NCBI RefSeq assembly: GCF_035961655.1
Contig: NZ_CP108393.1
Coordinates: 5,999,001 to 6,063,000, forward strand
Direction of reading: 5' to 3'
DNA: 64,000 nucleotides
Origin: Streptomyces sp. NBC_01317
GTDB taxonomy: Bacteria; Actinomycetota; Actinomycetes; Streptomycetales; Streptomycetaceae
Part shown: piece after piece, positions 9,428 through 18,218 of the stretch
Layout of the letters: each line of letters opens with the position of its first letter
Numbering within the stretch: position 1 is the stretch's first letter
Notes under the pieces: model-generated
Seen by the model: only the letters and a program-made list of their open reading frames with translations
Database searches by the model: none
Told to the model about the DNA's origin: nothing
Translations under genes and position numbers: made by a program

Positions 9428-10329
9428 CCCTCGCCGCCCCCGACACCGCGACCGACACCCCGTCCGCCGCCGCGCGGGTCACCGCCCTGACCAACGCCGG
9501 TCACCGGAACCGCCGTTCACCCCTGGCCTCCGTCGCGCTGCACACCACCCTCGTCGTGGCCTCGGTGATCGCGGTCTTCCCCGTGCTGTGGGTCCTGCTG
9601 ACCTCGCTCAAGCCCGCCGCCCACGCGACCACCACGGACTTCTTCAAGGACCCGACCTTCGCGAACTACACCGGGCTGCTGCGCGACACCCCGTTCCTGA
9701 CCTGGTTCGGCAACTCGCTGGTCATCGCCGGACTCACCACCGTGCTCGGCGTCTTCGTCGCCGCCACCACCGGCTACGCCGTCAGCCGCTTCCGCTTCCC
9801 CGGCAAGCGCGGGCTGATGTGGACGCTGCTCGTCACCCAGATGTTCCCGGTCGCCGTCCTCATCGTGCCGATCTACAACATCATGGCCGGGCTCGGGCTG
9901 CTCAACGACCCGGTGGGGCTGGTGATCACGTACCTCACCATCGCCGTGCCGTTCTGCGCCTGGATGATGAAGGGCTTCTTCGACACCATCCCCCGCGAGA
10001 TAGACGAGTCCGGCATGGTCGACGGGCTCACGCCCTTCGGCACCTTCTGGCGGCTCGTCCTGCCGCTCGCCAAGCCGGGGCTCGCGGTGACCGCCTTCTA
10101 CTCCTTCATCACCGCGTGGGGCGAGGTCGCCTACGCCTCCGCGTTCATGGTCGGCGACGAGAACCTCACGCTCGCCGGCGGCCTCCAGAAGTTCGTCAAC
10201 CAGTACGGGGCCCAGTGGGGCCCGATGTCCGCCGCGTCCGTACTGATCGCCGTCCCCGCCGCGCTGGTCTTCCTCTTCGCCCAGCGCCATCTCGTCACCG
10301 GCATGTCCGCCGGTGCGGTGAAGGGCTGA
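9424..10329 (+). CDS. malG: Maltose ABC transporter permease MalG
   Basis: Second permease, 301 residues, about six membrane segments, with the coupling loop EIDESGMVDGLTPFGTF near residue 192. The GTG start at 9424 overlaps the malF stop by four bases (GTGA), the expected arrangement for coupled malFG translation; reading further upstream would run into malF coding sequence. Partner of MalF in the membrane channel. Downstream, 51 bases separate it from the alpha-glucosidase gene, which is probably in the same transcript. Confidence 0.94.
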   Translation: MTLAAPDTATDTPSAAARVTALTNAGHRNRRSPLASVALHTTLVVASVIAVFPVLWVLLTSLKPAAHATTTDFFKDPTFANYTGLLRDTPFLTWFGNSLVIAGLTTVLGVFVAATTGYAVSRFRFPGKRGLMWTLLVTQMFPVAVLIVPIYNIMAGLGLLNDPVGLVITYLTIAVPFCAWMMKGFFDTIPREIDESGMVDGLTPFGTFWRLVLPLAKPGLAVTAFYSFITAWGEVAYASAFMVGDENLTLAGGLQKFVNQYGAQWGPMSAASVLIAVPAALVFLFAQRHLVTGMSAGAVKG

Positions 10330-10380
10330 CCCCGCGCGGGCCCGCCCACCTCCGCACCCCTCAGACACTCCAGGAACCAC

Positions 10381-12078
10381 ATGACCCAGCACCTCACCGC
10401 CCCTTCCGCCCCCTCCTCCCGCCCGGCCGCCAGGACGTCCGACGACGCCCCGGGGCACCGCCCGGGCTGGTGGCGGGACGCGGTGATCTACCAGGTCTAC
10501 CCCCGCAGCTTCGCCGACGGGAACGGCGACGCGATGGGCGACCTCGACGGGGTACGCCGCCGGCTCCCGTACCTCAGGGACCTCGGCGTCGACGCCGTCT
10601 GGCTCAGCCCGTTCTACGCCTCCCCGCAGGCCGACGCGGGCTACGACGTCGCCGACTACCGCGCCATCGACCCGATGTTCGGCACCCTGCGCGACGCCGA
10701 CGCCCTCATCCGGGACGCGCACGGCCTGGGCCTGCGGATCATCGTCGACGTCGTGCCCAACCACTCGTCCGTCGCCCACGACTGGTTCAGGCGCGCCCTG
10801 CGCGAGGGCCCCGGCTCCGCGCTGCGGGCCCGCTACCACTTCCGTCCCGGCAAGGGCGCCAAGGGTGAACTCCCGCCCAACGACTGGCAGTCCGTCTTCG
10901 GCGGGCCCGCCTGGACCCGGACGACCGACCCCGACGGCACCCCCGGCGACTGGTACCTGCACCTCTTCGCCCCCGAACAGCCCGACTTCGACTGGACGCA
11001 CCCGGCCGTCGCCGACGAGTTCCGCTCGATCCTGCGCTTCTGGCTGGACATGGGCGTGGACGGCTTCCGTATCGACGTCGCCCACGGACTGGTCAAGGCC
11101 GACGGACTCCCCGACATCGGCGGGGACGCCCAACTCCGGCTGCTCGCCAACGAGATCACGCCGTTCTTCGACCAGGACGGCGTCCACGAGATCTACCGGC
11201 AGTGGCGCACCATCCTCGACGAGTACCCGGACGAGCGCATCGCCGTCGCCGAGGCCTGGACGCGGACCGTCGAGCGCACCGCACGCTACGTACGCCCCGA
11301 CGAACTGCACCAGGCCTTCAACTTCCAGTACCTGGCCACCTCCTGGGACGGTGACGCGCTGCGCGAGGTCATCGACGCCTCGCTCGCCGCGATGCGGCCC
11401 GTCGGGGCCCCCGCCACCTGGGTGCTCTCCAACCACGACGTCACCCGCCACGCGACCCGCTTCGCCGGGCCGCCCGGCGCGGGCACCCAGACGCGCGAGC
11501 CCGGCGACCGCGCCCTCGGCCTGCGGCGGGCCCGCGCCGCGACGATGCTCATGCTGGCGCTGCCCGGCTCCGCGTACGTCTACCAGGGCGAGGAACTCGG
11601 CCTGCCCGATGTCACCGACCTGCCCGACGAGGCCAGGCAGGACCCGTCGTACTTCCGCGCGGACGGCCAGGACGGCTTCCGTGACGGCTGCCGGGTCCCC
11701 ATCCCCTGGACCCGCGAGGGCAGTTCGTACGGGTTCGGCAGCGCGGGCAGCTGGCTGCCGCAGCCCGCGGGCTGGGGCGAGCTGAGCGTCGAGGCGCAGA
11801 CCGGTGACCCGTCCTCGACCCTGGAGCTGTACCGCGCCGCGCTGGCCGTGCGGCGCGAGCACCCCGGGCTCGGGGCCGGGGACTCGGTCGGGTGGCTGGA
11901 CGCGCCCCCGGGTGTCCTGGCCTTCACCCGGGACGGCTTCGCCTGCACGGTCAACACCACCTCGGAGCCGGTACGGATCCCCGTACGCGGCCGGCTCCTG
12001 CTGTCGAGCGGCCCGGTGACGCCCGACGGGACGCACGCCGACCTGCCGCCGGACACGACGGCGTGGTGGACGCTCTGA
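10381..12078 (+). CDS. aglA: GH13 alpha-glucosidase (intracellular maltose hydrolase)
   Basis: A 565-residue cytoplasmic glycoside hydrolase family 13 enzyme with no signal peptide. It shows the (beta/alpha)8 start [15 protein letters not shown], then VDVVPNHSS, the nucleophile D232 in GFRIDVAHG, the acid/base E291 in IAVAEAWT and the third carboxylate D353 in SNHDVTRH. It should cleave maltose and maltodextrins imported by MalEFG to glucose. The position right behind malG and the absence of a strong terminator between them argue for the mal operon. Trehalose synthase or oligo-1,6-glucosidase activity cannot be excluded from sequence, but length and context favour alpha-glucosidase. Confidence 0.92.
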   Translation: MTQHLTAPSAPSSRPAARTSDDAPGHRPGWWRDAVIYQVYPRSFADGNGDAMGDLDGVRRRLPYLRDLGVDAVWLSPFYASPQADAGYDVADYRAIDPMFGTLRDADALIRDAHGLGLRIIVDVVPNHSSVAHDWFRRALREGPGSALRARYHFRPGKGAKGELPPNDWQSVFGGPAWTRTTDPDGTPGDWYLHLFAPEQPDFDWTHPAVADEFRSILRFWLDMGVDGFRIDVAHGLVKADGLPDIGGDAQLRLLANEITPFFDQDGVHEIYRQWRTILDEYPDERIAVAEAWTRTVERTARYVRPDELHQAFNFQYLATSWDGDALREVIDASLAAMRPVGAPATWVLSNHDVTRHATRFAGPPGAGTQTREPGDRALGLRRARAATMLMLALPGSAYVYQGEELGLPDVTDLPDEARQDPSYFRADGQDGFRDGCRVPIPWTREGSSYGFGSAGSWLPQPAGWGELSVEAQTGDPSSTLELYRAALAVRREHPGLGAGDSVGWLDAPPGVLAFTRDGFACTVNTTSEPVRIPVRGRLLLSSGPVTPDGTHADLPPDTTAWWTL

Positions 12079-12229
12079 GCGGAGCCCGAGCCGAAGCCCT
12101 ACCCCTGGCCCCATCCGTACCCGTCCCCCTGAACCGCACCACACCGTAAGGAGCCTTGAGGGCAGAGCGCGTCGCCACGCGAGGCCGCACCACCGTCACC
12201 CGCACACCCCCACCAGTGCTGGAGGAACC

Positions 12230-13609
12230 ATGGTCCGCAGATCTCTCGCCGCCGCGCTCGCCCTCGGGGCGGCCGCCACCGCCCTCGCGGTCCCCGCCGG
12301 GACCGCGCAGGCCGTCCCACCGGGCACCAAGGACGTCACCGCCGTCCTCTTCGAGTGGACGTTCGCTTCCGTCGCCAAGGCGTGCACGGACACCCTCGGC
12401 CCGGCCGGGTACGGATACGTCCAGGTCTCGCCGCCCCAGGAGCACATCCAGGGCGGCCAGTGGTGGACCTCGTACCAGCCCGTGAGCTACCGGATCGCCG
12501 GCCGCCTCGGCGACCGCGCCGCCTTCTCGGCGATGGTCGGCACCTGCCACGCGGCCGGGGTCAAGGTCGTCGCCGACAGCGTCATCAACCACATGGCCGC
12601 CGGTGACGGCACCGGCACCGGCGGCTCCCCGTACACCAAGTACACGTATCCCGGCATCTATTCGGGCGCCGACCTGGACGACTGCCGGGGGCAGATCAAC
12701 AACTACCAGGACCGGGCCAACGTACAGAACTGCGAACTGGTGGGCCTCGCGGACCTGGACACCGGCGAGCCGTATGTACGCGGCCGGATCGCCGCGTACC
12801 TCAACGACCTGCTCTCGCTGGGCGTCGACGGCTTCCGTATCGACGCCGCCAAGCACATGCCGGCCGCCGATCTCGCCGACATCAAGAGCCGGCTGACCAA
12901 CCCCGGCGCGTACTGGAAGCAGGAGGTCATCTACGGCGCGGGCGAGGCGATATCGCCCGACGAGTACCTCAACACCGGTGACGTCCAGGAGTTCCGGTAC
13001 GGCCGCAGCCTCAAGCAGGTCTTCCTCAACGAGAACCTCGCCTACCTCAAGAACTACGGCGAGGGCTGGGCCTTCATGCGGGGCGACAAGGCGGCCGTCT
13101 TCGTCGACAACCACGACACCGAGCGCGGCGGCGACACCCTCAGCTACAAGGACGGCGCCAACTACACCCTCGCCAACGTCTTCATGCTGGCCTGGCCCTA
13201 CGGATCGCCCGACATCAACTCCGGTTACGAGTTCACCGACCGGGACGCGGGCCCGCCCAACGGCGGTACAGTCAGGACCTGTTACAGCGACGGCTGGAAG
13301 TGCCAGCACGCCTGGCGGGAGATCGCCTCCATGGTCGCCTTCCGCAACACCACCCGGGGCCAGGCCGTCACCCGGTGGTGGGACAACGGCGGTGACCAGA
13401 TCGCCTTCGGCCGGGGGACGAAGGGGTACGTGGCCCTCAACCACGAAGGCTCCGCGCTGACCCGTACGTTCGAGACCTCCCTGCCCCCGGGGAACTACTG
13501 CGACGTCCAGAGCGGCCGGCGCGTGACCGTCGACAGCGCCGGGAAGTTCACGGCAACGCTCGGCTCCAACACGGCCGTTGCCCTCCACACGGGCGCCAGG
13601 AACTGCTGA
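12230..13609 (+). CDS. Secreted alpha-amylase (GH13)
   Basis: Extracellular starch-hydrolysing enzyme of 459 residues. A signal peptide with arginines at 3-4 and cleavage after AQA (residue 28) is clear. The catalytic residues are visible: D205 in [11 protein letters not shown]239 in IYGAGEA and D296 in [11 protein letters not shown]. The C-terminal beta domain ends near residue 459 with paired cysteines; the starch-binding CBM20 domain found at the C-terminus of many Streptomyces amylases is absent. A GGAGG ribosome site lies 8 bases upstream. Its product feeds the adjacent maltose uptake system; shared control by MalR is plausible but no clear palindrome was seen in the 151-base upstream gap. 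Confidence 0.95.
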   Translation: MVRRSLAAALALGAAATALAVPAGTAQAVPPGTKDVTAVLFEWTFASVAKACTDTLGPAGYGYVQVSPPQEHIQGGQWWTSYQPVSYRIAGRLGDRAAFSAMVGTCHAAGVKVVADSVINHMAAGDGTGTGGSPYTKYTYPGIYSGADLDDCRGQINNYQDRANVQNCELVGLADLDTGEPYVRGRIAAYLNDLLSLGVDGFRIDAAKHMPAADLADIKSRLTNPGAYWKQEVIYGAGEAISPDEYLNTGDVQEFRYGRSLKQVFLNENLAYLKNYGEGWAFMRGDKAAVFVDNHDTERGGDTLSYKDGANYTLANVFMLAWPYGSPDINSGYEFTDRDAGPPNGGTVRTCYSDGWKCQHAWREIASMVAFRNTTRGQAVTRWWDNGGDQIAFGRGTKGYVALNHEGSALTRTFETSLPPGNYCDVQSGRRVTVDSAGKFTATLGSNTAVALHTGARNC

Positions 13610-13624
13610 CACCAGGCGCCGGAA

Positions 13625-13678
13625 CGGGCACGGCGGGGCCGTTTGATACGGATCTTGTAACGGACCCCGCCGCGCCCG
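13625..13678 (+). terminator. Hairpin terminator after the alpha-amylase gene
   Basis: Inverted repeat with arms 13625-13638 (CGGGCACGGCGGGG) and 13665-13678 (CCCCGCCGCGCCCG), one mismatch, loop of about 26 bases, no U-tract. This is the usual form of a Streptomyces terminator and separates the mal/amylase genes from the DUF4230 gene. Confidence 0.65.
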
Positions 13679-13711
13679 TGTGAACCGCGCACGGCGGGAA
13701 ATCAGAGGGGT

Positions 13712-14401
13712 ATGACGTCCACCGACGTGCAACCGGAACAGAGCCAGCACAAGCCCCGCCCGGCGGGGCTGTCCTGGTGGAGCAAGCTGCTCATCACCCT
13801 CGTCGCCGTCGCGGCGCTGCTCTTCGCCGGCAGCAAGCTGGACCTGATCCCCGGGTTCGGCGACATCTTCGGCAGCGAGACGAAGGACCGGACAGGCCCG
13901 ACCCTGCTCCAGTCCATGCAGGACCTCGACCGCTACGAAGCCGCCTCGGGCAACTTCCAGGTGGTCGTGGACCTGGAGAAGGACGCCAAGTACCTGCCGG
14001 ACGCGATCCGCGGCACCCGTACCCTCTACGTCGGCGCCGGTACGGTCAGCGCCTACGTGGACTTCGGAGGCATCGGCGAGAACAGCGTCACCACGGACAA
14101 GGAACGGACCATGGCGACGATCCGGCTGCCGCACGCGCAGCTGGGCAAGCCCGCGCTCGACCCCGACCGCTCCTACGCCGTCTCCAAGCAGCGGGGACTG
14201 CTGGACCGGCTCGGTGACCTGTTCTCGGACAACGCGGCGAGCGAGCGGGCCGTGAACCAGCTGGCCGCCAAGCACATCGGGGAAGCGGCCAAGGACAGCG
14301 AACTGGCCGGCCGCGCCGAGAAGAACACCACCAGCATGCTGGAGGGCCTGCTCCGGTCCCTCGGCTTCACCCAGGTCACCGTCGTCTACGGCACCAGCTG
14401 A
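13712..14401 (+). CDS. DUF4230 domain membrane-anchored protein
   Basis: A 229-residue protein with a short cytoplasmic N-terminus, one membrane segment at about residues 26-41 (LLITLVAVAALLFAGS) and an extracytoplasmic domain with the DUF4230 pattern: LLQSMQDLDRYEAASGNFQVVVDLEK, then repeated beta strands, and a C-terminal helix ending SLGFTQVTVVY. Function of DUF4230 is unknown. It stands alone between a terminator and the convergent TetR gene. Confidence 0.85.
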   Translation: MTSTDVQPEQSQHKPRPAGLSWWSKLLITLVAVAALLFAGSKLDLIPGFGDIFGSETKDRTGPTLLQSMQDLDRYEAASGNFQVVVDLEKDAKYLPDAIRGTRTLYVGAGTVSAYVDFGGIGENSVTTDKERTMATIRLPHAQLGKPALDPDRSYAVSKQRGLLDRLGDLFSDNAASERAVNQLAAKHIGEAAKDSELAGRAEKNTTSMLEGLLRSLGFTQVTVVYGTS

Positions 14402-14422
14402 TCGACGGCCCCGGCCGGCCTT

Positions 14423-15136
14423 CTACGGGAGGCGCTGGCCCGGCAGTTGTGCACCCAGCCCCATGAGCCGGCCGAGCAGGTCGCCGAACGGACCCTCGGC
14501 CGGTTCGTCCGCGACGATCCGCAGCAGGATCGCCGCCATCTCCGCGTCGTACGCGGCGCTCACCGCGGCGAGCGCCGCGAAGTCGTGCACGAGCTGCAAC
14601 TCCAGCTCGGCGCGCGGGATGTGGCGCCCGTCCAGCCAGATCAGCGCGGTCGACTCGGCGAGCGACACCCAGGACCGGACGACCAGGTGCAGCCGCGCCG
14701 GCGGGGTGGTCACGTCCAGATGGGACAGGATCTGTACGTACGCGGCCTGCCGCACCTCGTCGATCATCGCGTTCGCCGTCGAGGAACCCACCGCTGGGCC
14801 GCCGCGCATCAGTGCGGAGAAGCCGGGACCGTGCTCCTCCACGAAGTCGAAGAACCGCTCCATGACCCGCGACAGCCGGGCCCCGAGCGGCCCTTCCCTC
14901 GGCTCCACGAACCGCTCCGCCAACTCGTCGGCCGCCCGGCGCAGCGCCGCCTCGTACAGGCTCTGCTTGCCGGGGAAGTAGTGGTAGACGAGGGGCCGGG
15001 AGATGCCTGCCGCGGCGGCGATCTCGTCGATCGAGACGTCCTCGGGGGAGCGGTGGCTGAACAGCTCCAGCGCGACACCGATCAGCTGTTGCTTCCGCTC
15101 TTCGACGCCCATCCTGCGGCGCACCCCGGTCGTCAT
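14423..15136 (-). CDS. TetR/AcrR-family transcriptional regulator
   Basis: A 237-residue repressor-type protein. The N-terminal helix-turn-helix is VSIDEIAAAAGISRPLVYHY followed by FPGKQSLYEAAL, the standard TetR signature; the rest is an all-helical ligand domain. It is divergent from the small membrane protein at 15189-15509 with only 52 bases between starts, which suggests that it controls that gene or itself. Ligand unknown. Confidence 0.9.
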   Translation of the reverse strand: MTTGVRRRMGVEERKQQLIGVALELFSHRSPEDVSIDEIAAAAGISRPLVYHYFPGKQSLYEAALRRAADELAERFVEPREGPLGARLSRVMERFFDFVEEHGPGFSALMRGGPAVGSSTANAMIDEVRQAAYVQILSHLDVTTPPARLHLVVRSWVSLAESTALIWLDGRHIPRAELELQLVHDFAALAAVSAAYDAEMAAILLRIVADEPAEGPFGDLLGRLMGLGAQLPGQRLP

Positions 15137-15188
15137 ACGAACAGCCTAACGGGCACGCTCCCCGGGGTGTCGATTACGCTGCCGGTCC

Positions 15189-15509
15189 ATGACCTCATCT
15201 GACCCGGACCAGCCGATGGAGACACCCGCCGAAGGTCTGGCGCCCGGTCCGGCGTCCGGTCTGACGCCCCGTCAGGCGCGGGCCCTGCGGGTCACGCTCG
15301 CGTCGGTGCTGCTGGTGGCGATGGCCGTGCTGCTGGCGGTACGGCTGGCGGAACGCACGTCGGTCCTGGTGGTCGGGGTGTACGGGCTGGCGATGATCCT
15401 GTGCGGTGTGGTGATCGAGCTGAGCCGCAACGGCCGTACGCGCCTGGGGACTTGGCTGCTGGCGGTGTGCCTGCTGTCGGCGCTGGGGGCGGACTGGCTG
15501 CTGCCGTAG
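15189..15509 (+). CDS. Small membrane protein, conserved hypothetical
   Basis: A 106-residue protein with a 30-residue Pro/Gly-rich head and about three membrane segments (VTLASVLLVAMAVLLAV, LVVGVYGLAMILCGVVIEL, LGTWLLAVCLLSALGADWLL). No catalytic motif is visible. The start shares a 52-base divergent promoter region with the TetR gene, its likely regulator. Possibly a small efflux or envelope component, but that is speculation from TetR pairing only. Confidence 0.75.
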   Translation: MTSSDPDQPMETPAEGLAPGPASGLTPRQARALRVTLASVLLVAMAVLLAVRLAERTSVLVVGVYGLAMILCGVVIELSRNGRTRLGTWLLAVCLLSALGADWLLP

Positions 15510-15568
15510 GGCGTGGGGGCCGCGCCCGCTGACGGCGTACGGCCCCGGTCACCGCCGTGCGCCCCGCG

Positions 15569-17560
15569 TCACCGCAGCGCCCCCACCGACCCGCCGCCCT
15601 CCACGGCCCCCTTCAACTCCGCCCGCGCGCCCGCCGAGGCCCGTACCGCCAGCAGCCGCCCCTTCGCGGTGCCCTTCACCCCGCCCGACACCTCCAGCGA
15701 CCTGATCTCCTCGCTGCCCGCCGCCAGGACGTACCACTGGCCGCCCCGCGACTTCCAGAGCACCCCGGCCAGCACCTCACGCGGCCCCCGCGCCCCGCAC
15801 GCGAGGGAGTCCTCCGCGCGGGCCGCGATCGCCCCCGCCGACGCGGGTTTCGTGGCCGACGGGGGCTGGAACTGGGCCAGCACCCGGCTCCCCGTACCCC
15901 GCCAGGTCTCCGCGCGGGTGCACAGCCACTCCGCCGTGCCGTTCGCCTCCGGCAGCGTCTGGCGCGCGAACGCCCAGGAGTTCACCGACCGCACCCCGTG
16001 CGAGCGGACGGTCGGCAGCAGACACGCGGTCCTGGCCCACGCCACCCGGTCCCGCGCGCTCGACACGTCCGAGGGGGACGACGGCGGCCCGGACGTCAGC
16101 CGCGCCGGCGTCAGCTCACCGAGGTCCGTGAGCAGCCGGTCGTGGGAGCCGTCCCGGAGGTCGAGGGTGTCCCAGGACCCGCAGTCGCGGGCCGTCGCCG
16201 GGCTGTCCATCGGGTCCGTCACGCCGTCCGCGTCCCGCCCCAGCGGCCGGGCTTCCGCAGCCGGGTCGCGCAGGTCCCGTACGGACGTACGGGTCACCCA
16301 AGGCGCCGTCAGATAGCGGACGTTGCTGTCCGAGCGCGCCACCACCAGCGCCCCGGACGCGGACCCGTCCGCGCCGTCGACCCGGGCGAAGTCCAGCCCC
16401 GCCGCGTCGCCGCCGTCCGTCGCCTCGGCGTACCGCACGACCCGCAGGCCGTCGTACAGCAGCACGACGCGCGCGGCGTCGACCCGGCCCGCGTACAGCA
16501 ACTGCGGTGATCCCATGGGCGGTCCCGACGGGGTCCCGGGGGTGGTGGAGACCTGGACGGTGCGGCCCGGCCGCGCCCAGACCGCCAGCGCCCGCCGCAG
16601 CAGTCCCGTGTCGGCGGCCAGCGCGCCACGGGTGGGCCAGGCGGAGAAGTCGGTACGGGCGGAGCTCTCCCAGAAGGTGGGCGCGACCCGGCGCACCTTC
16701 GCGGGGTCGAGGGCCGACTGGGCCATGGGGTTGCGGGCGTACGAGGGGGCCGCCGCGCTCTCGGGGCCCCAGCCGTCCCCCGGCAGCCCGAGGAGTGTCC
16801 CGCAGACGAGCAGGGCGGCGGTCGCGGCGAGCGCCGCCTTCGCGTGCTGGCGCCGGCGCATCAGGTCGGTGGGCCTGGCCTGGAGCGAGCAGGGGTCGAA
16901 CTCGGCCGACCGCAGCAGCGCGCCGCTCTCCGGCGTCTCGGCGGCGACCGCCTGGGCGAGCGCCCCCGCCGGGTCCTCGGCCCCGGCCGCGCCCAGCGTG
17001 CGCCGTACGTCGGCGTCCGCCAGCCCCTCCAGGCCGCGCAGGACGAACGCGGCCCTGGCCGCCCCGGAGAGGGCGGAGAGCCGCTGGTCGAGGGCGAGTT
17101 CGTCGGCCCCGCCGGAGCGCGGGAAGAGCCGCAGGCCCCATACGTGCGGCAGCACCGGCGGCAGTTGGGCGCGGCGGGGCCGGGCGAGGAGCGTCAGCGG
17201 GCGGCCGGCGTCGAGGGCCTGGCGCAGCACGCGGCCGCGTACGTACGTGTAACCGGGGTTCCGCGCCCCGTCGGAGCCGCCTCCGCCGCCCGCCCGGCGC
17301 GGTCCCGGGAGCACGCCGTCGACGGTGGCGGTTCGGCCGCGGGGCAGCGAGCGCTGGACGAGCGCGTGCGCGGTCAGGACGCGCCGGTTCCGGCCGAGGG
17401 ACGGGGGGAGGACGAGGTAGGCGATCCGTACGAGACGGGGGTAGTGCTCGACGAGCGCCGCCTCGGCCTGGTCGACGTCGACGGGACCGGCGGTGGGGGC
17501 GGCAGCGGTGGCGGCGGCGGGGGCGGGGGCGGGGGCGGTGACGGAGTCGTGTGGGCGCAC
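15569..17560 (-). CDS. Membrane-tethered protein with sigma-factor-like N-terminus
   Basis: Conserved-hypothetical protein of 663 residues. Residues about 31-60 (ALVEHYPRLVRIAYLVLPPS) resemble sigma-70 region 2 and residues about 158-195 (LDQRLSALSGAARAAFVLRG followed by LEGLADADVRRTL) resemble region 4 of ECF sigma factors. Three arginines (235-237) precede one membrane segment at about 241-260, so the remaining roughly 400 residues should lie outside the cell; they hold several cysteines (for example in ARDCGSWD, WLCTRAE, SLACGARG) and beta-rich sequence. Region 2 promoter-contact residues are not obviously intact, so sigma activity is uncertain. Alternative view: a degenerate sigma domain kept as a protein-interaction module. 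Confidence 0.75.
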   Translation of the reverse strand: MRPHDSVTAPAPAPAAATAAAPTAGPVDVDQAEAALVEHYPRLVRIAYLVLPPSLGRNRRVLTAHALVQRSLPRGRTATVDGVLPGPRRAGGGGGSDGARNPGYTYVRGRVLRQALDAGRPLTLLARPRRAQLPPVLPHVWGLRLFPRSGGADELALDQRLSALSGAARAAFVLRGLEGLADADVRRTLGAAGAEDPAGALAQAVAAETPESGALLRSAEFDPCSLQARPTDLMRRRQHAKAALAATAALLVCGTLLGLPGDGWGPESAAAPSYARNPMAQSALDPAKVRRVAPTFWESSARTDFSAWPTRGALAADTGLLRRALAVWARPGRTVQVSTTPGTPSGPPMGSPQLLYAGRVDAARVVLLYDGLRVVRYAEATDGGDAAGLDFARVDGADGSASGALVVARSDSNVRYLTAPWVTRTSVRDLRDPAAEARPLGRDADGVTDPMDSPATARDCGSWDTLDLRDGSHDRLLTDLGELTPARLTSGPPSSPSDVSSARDRVAWARTACLLPTVRSHGVRSVNSWAFARQTLPEANGTAEWLCTRAETWRGTGSRVLAQFQPPSATKPASAGAIAARAEDSLACGARGPREVLAGVLWKSRGGQWYVLAAGSEEIRSLEVSGGVKGTAKGRLLAVRASAGARAELKGAVEGGGSVGALR

Positions 17561-17686
17561 GTGCAGCAGAACGAGCGATTGGTCCGATGGTCACCCCGGA
17601 ATCCCGTGGTCACCCCGGAATGAGTCATTCCGCTCATTCCGTTTATTACGACTTAGGCCACACGAAGACGCGTTCGACAAGGCACG

Positions 17687-18181
17687 ATGGGCCGTATGCG
17701 TACGGAACGAGCAGGTGTGGCAGTCGCGGTTCTGGCCCTGGTCCTGACGGCGGGCTGCGGCGCGAACGACAACAAGGCCCCCCAGGTGCCGAAGACGGCG
17801 ACGGGGAGCCTCGAACAGCTCGCCTCGAAGGCGAAGTGCGAGCCCAACATCTCGACGGACGCCGCCGAGCTGCGGCAGGCCAACTGCGCGACCGGGGACG
17901 GGAAGTACGTCCTGGCGACCTTCGCCACCGACCGCGGCCAGCGCGAGTGGATCAACGAGGCCAAGGACTACGGCGGTTCGTACCTCGTCGGCCGCAAGTG
18001 GGTCGTGGTCGGCGAGGCGGCCGTGGTCGCCACGGTGCGTGGCCGGCTGGGCGGGGAGGTGGAAACGGGCTCGTCCCACCACGCGCAGAACGGTGGTGGG
18101 ACGAGTGCCGATCCGACCGGTCACGACATGAGTGACATGCCCGGCATGGACGGTATGGAGGATATGCCGTCCATGCGCTGA
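17687..18181 (+). CDS. Lipoprotein with methionine-rich C-terminus
   Basis: A 164-residue secreted lipoprotein. The signal ends in LVLTAGC with Cys24 as the lipid site. The central part has two further cysteines (AKCEPN and ANCATGDG) that could pair. The last 19 residues are HDMSDMPGMDGMEDMPSMR, an array of Met and Asp with a His, of the kind that binds Cu(I)/Cu(II) in extracytoplasmic proteins. A closely similar Met-rich stretch occurs in the PepSY protein at 24567-26114. An AAGG ribosome site is 5 bases before the ATG. Metal handling is an inference. Confidence 0.8.
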   Translation: MGRMRTERAGVAVAVLALVLTAGCGANDNKAPQVPKTATGSLEQLASKAKCEPNISTDAAELRQANCATGDGKYVLATFATDRGQREWINEAKDYGGSYLVGRKWVVVGEAAVVATVRGRLGGEVETGSSHHAQNGGGTSADPTGHDMSDMPGMDGMEDMPSMR

Positions 18182-18218
18182 CCGGCGTGGTGGTGCCGAC
18201 TGCGTCGGGCCGGTTGCC

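Noticed and set aside
9517..12144. 875-codon minus-strand frame across malG and the alpha-glucosidase gene
   Set aside because: Shadow of real GH13 and permease genes; no start context or domain.
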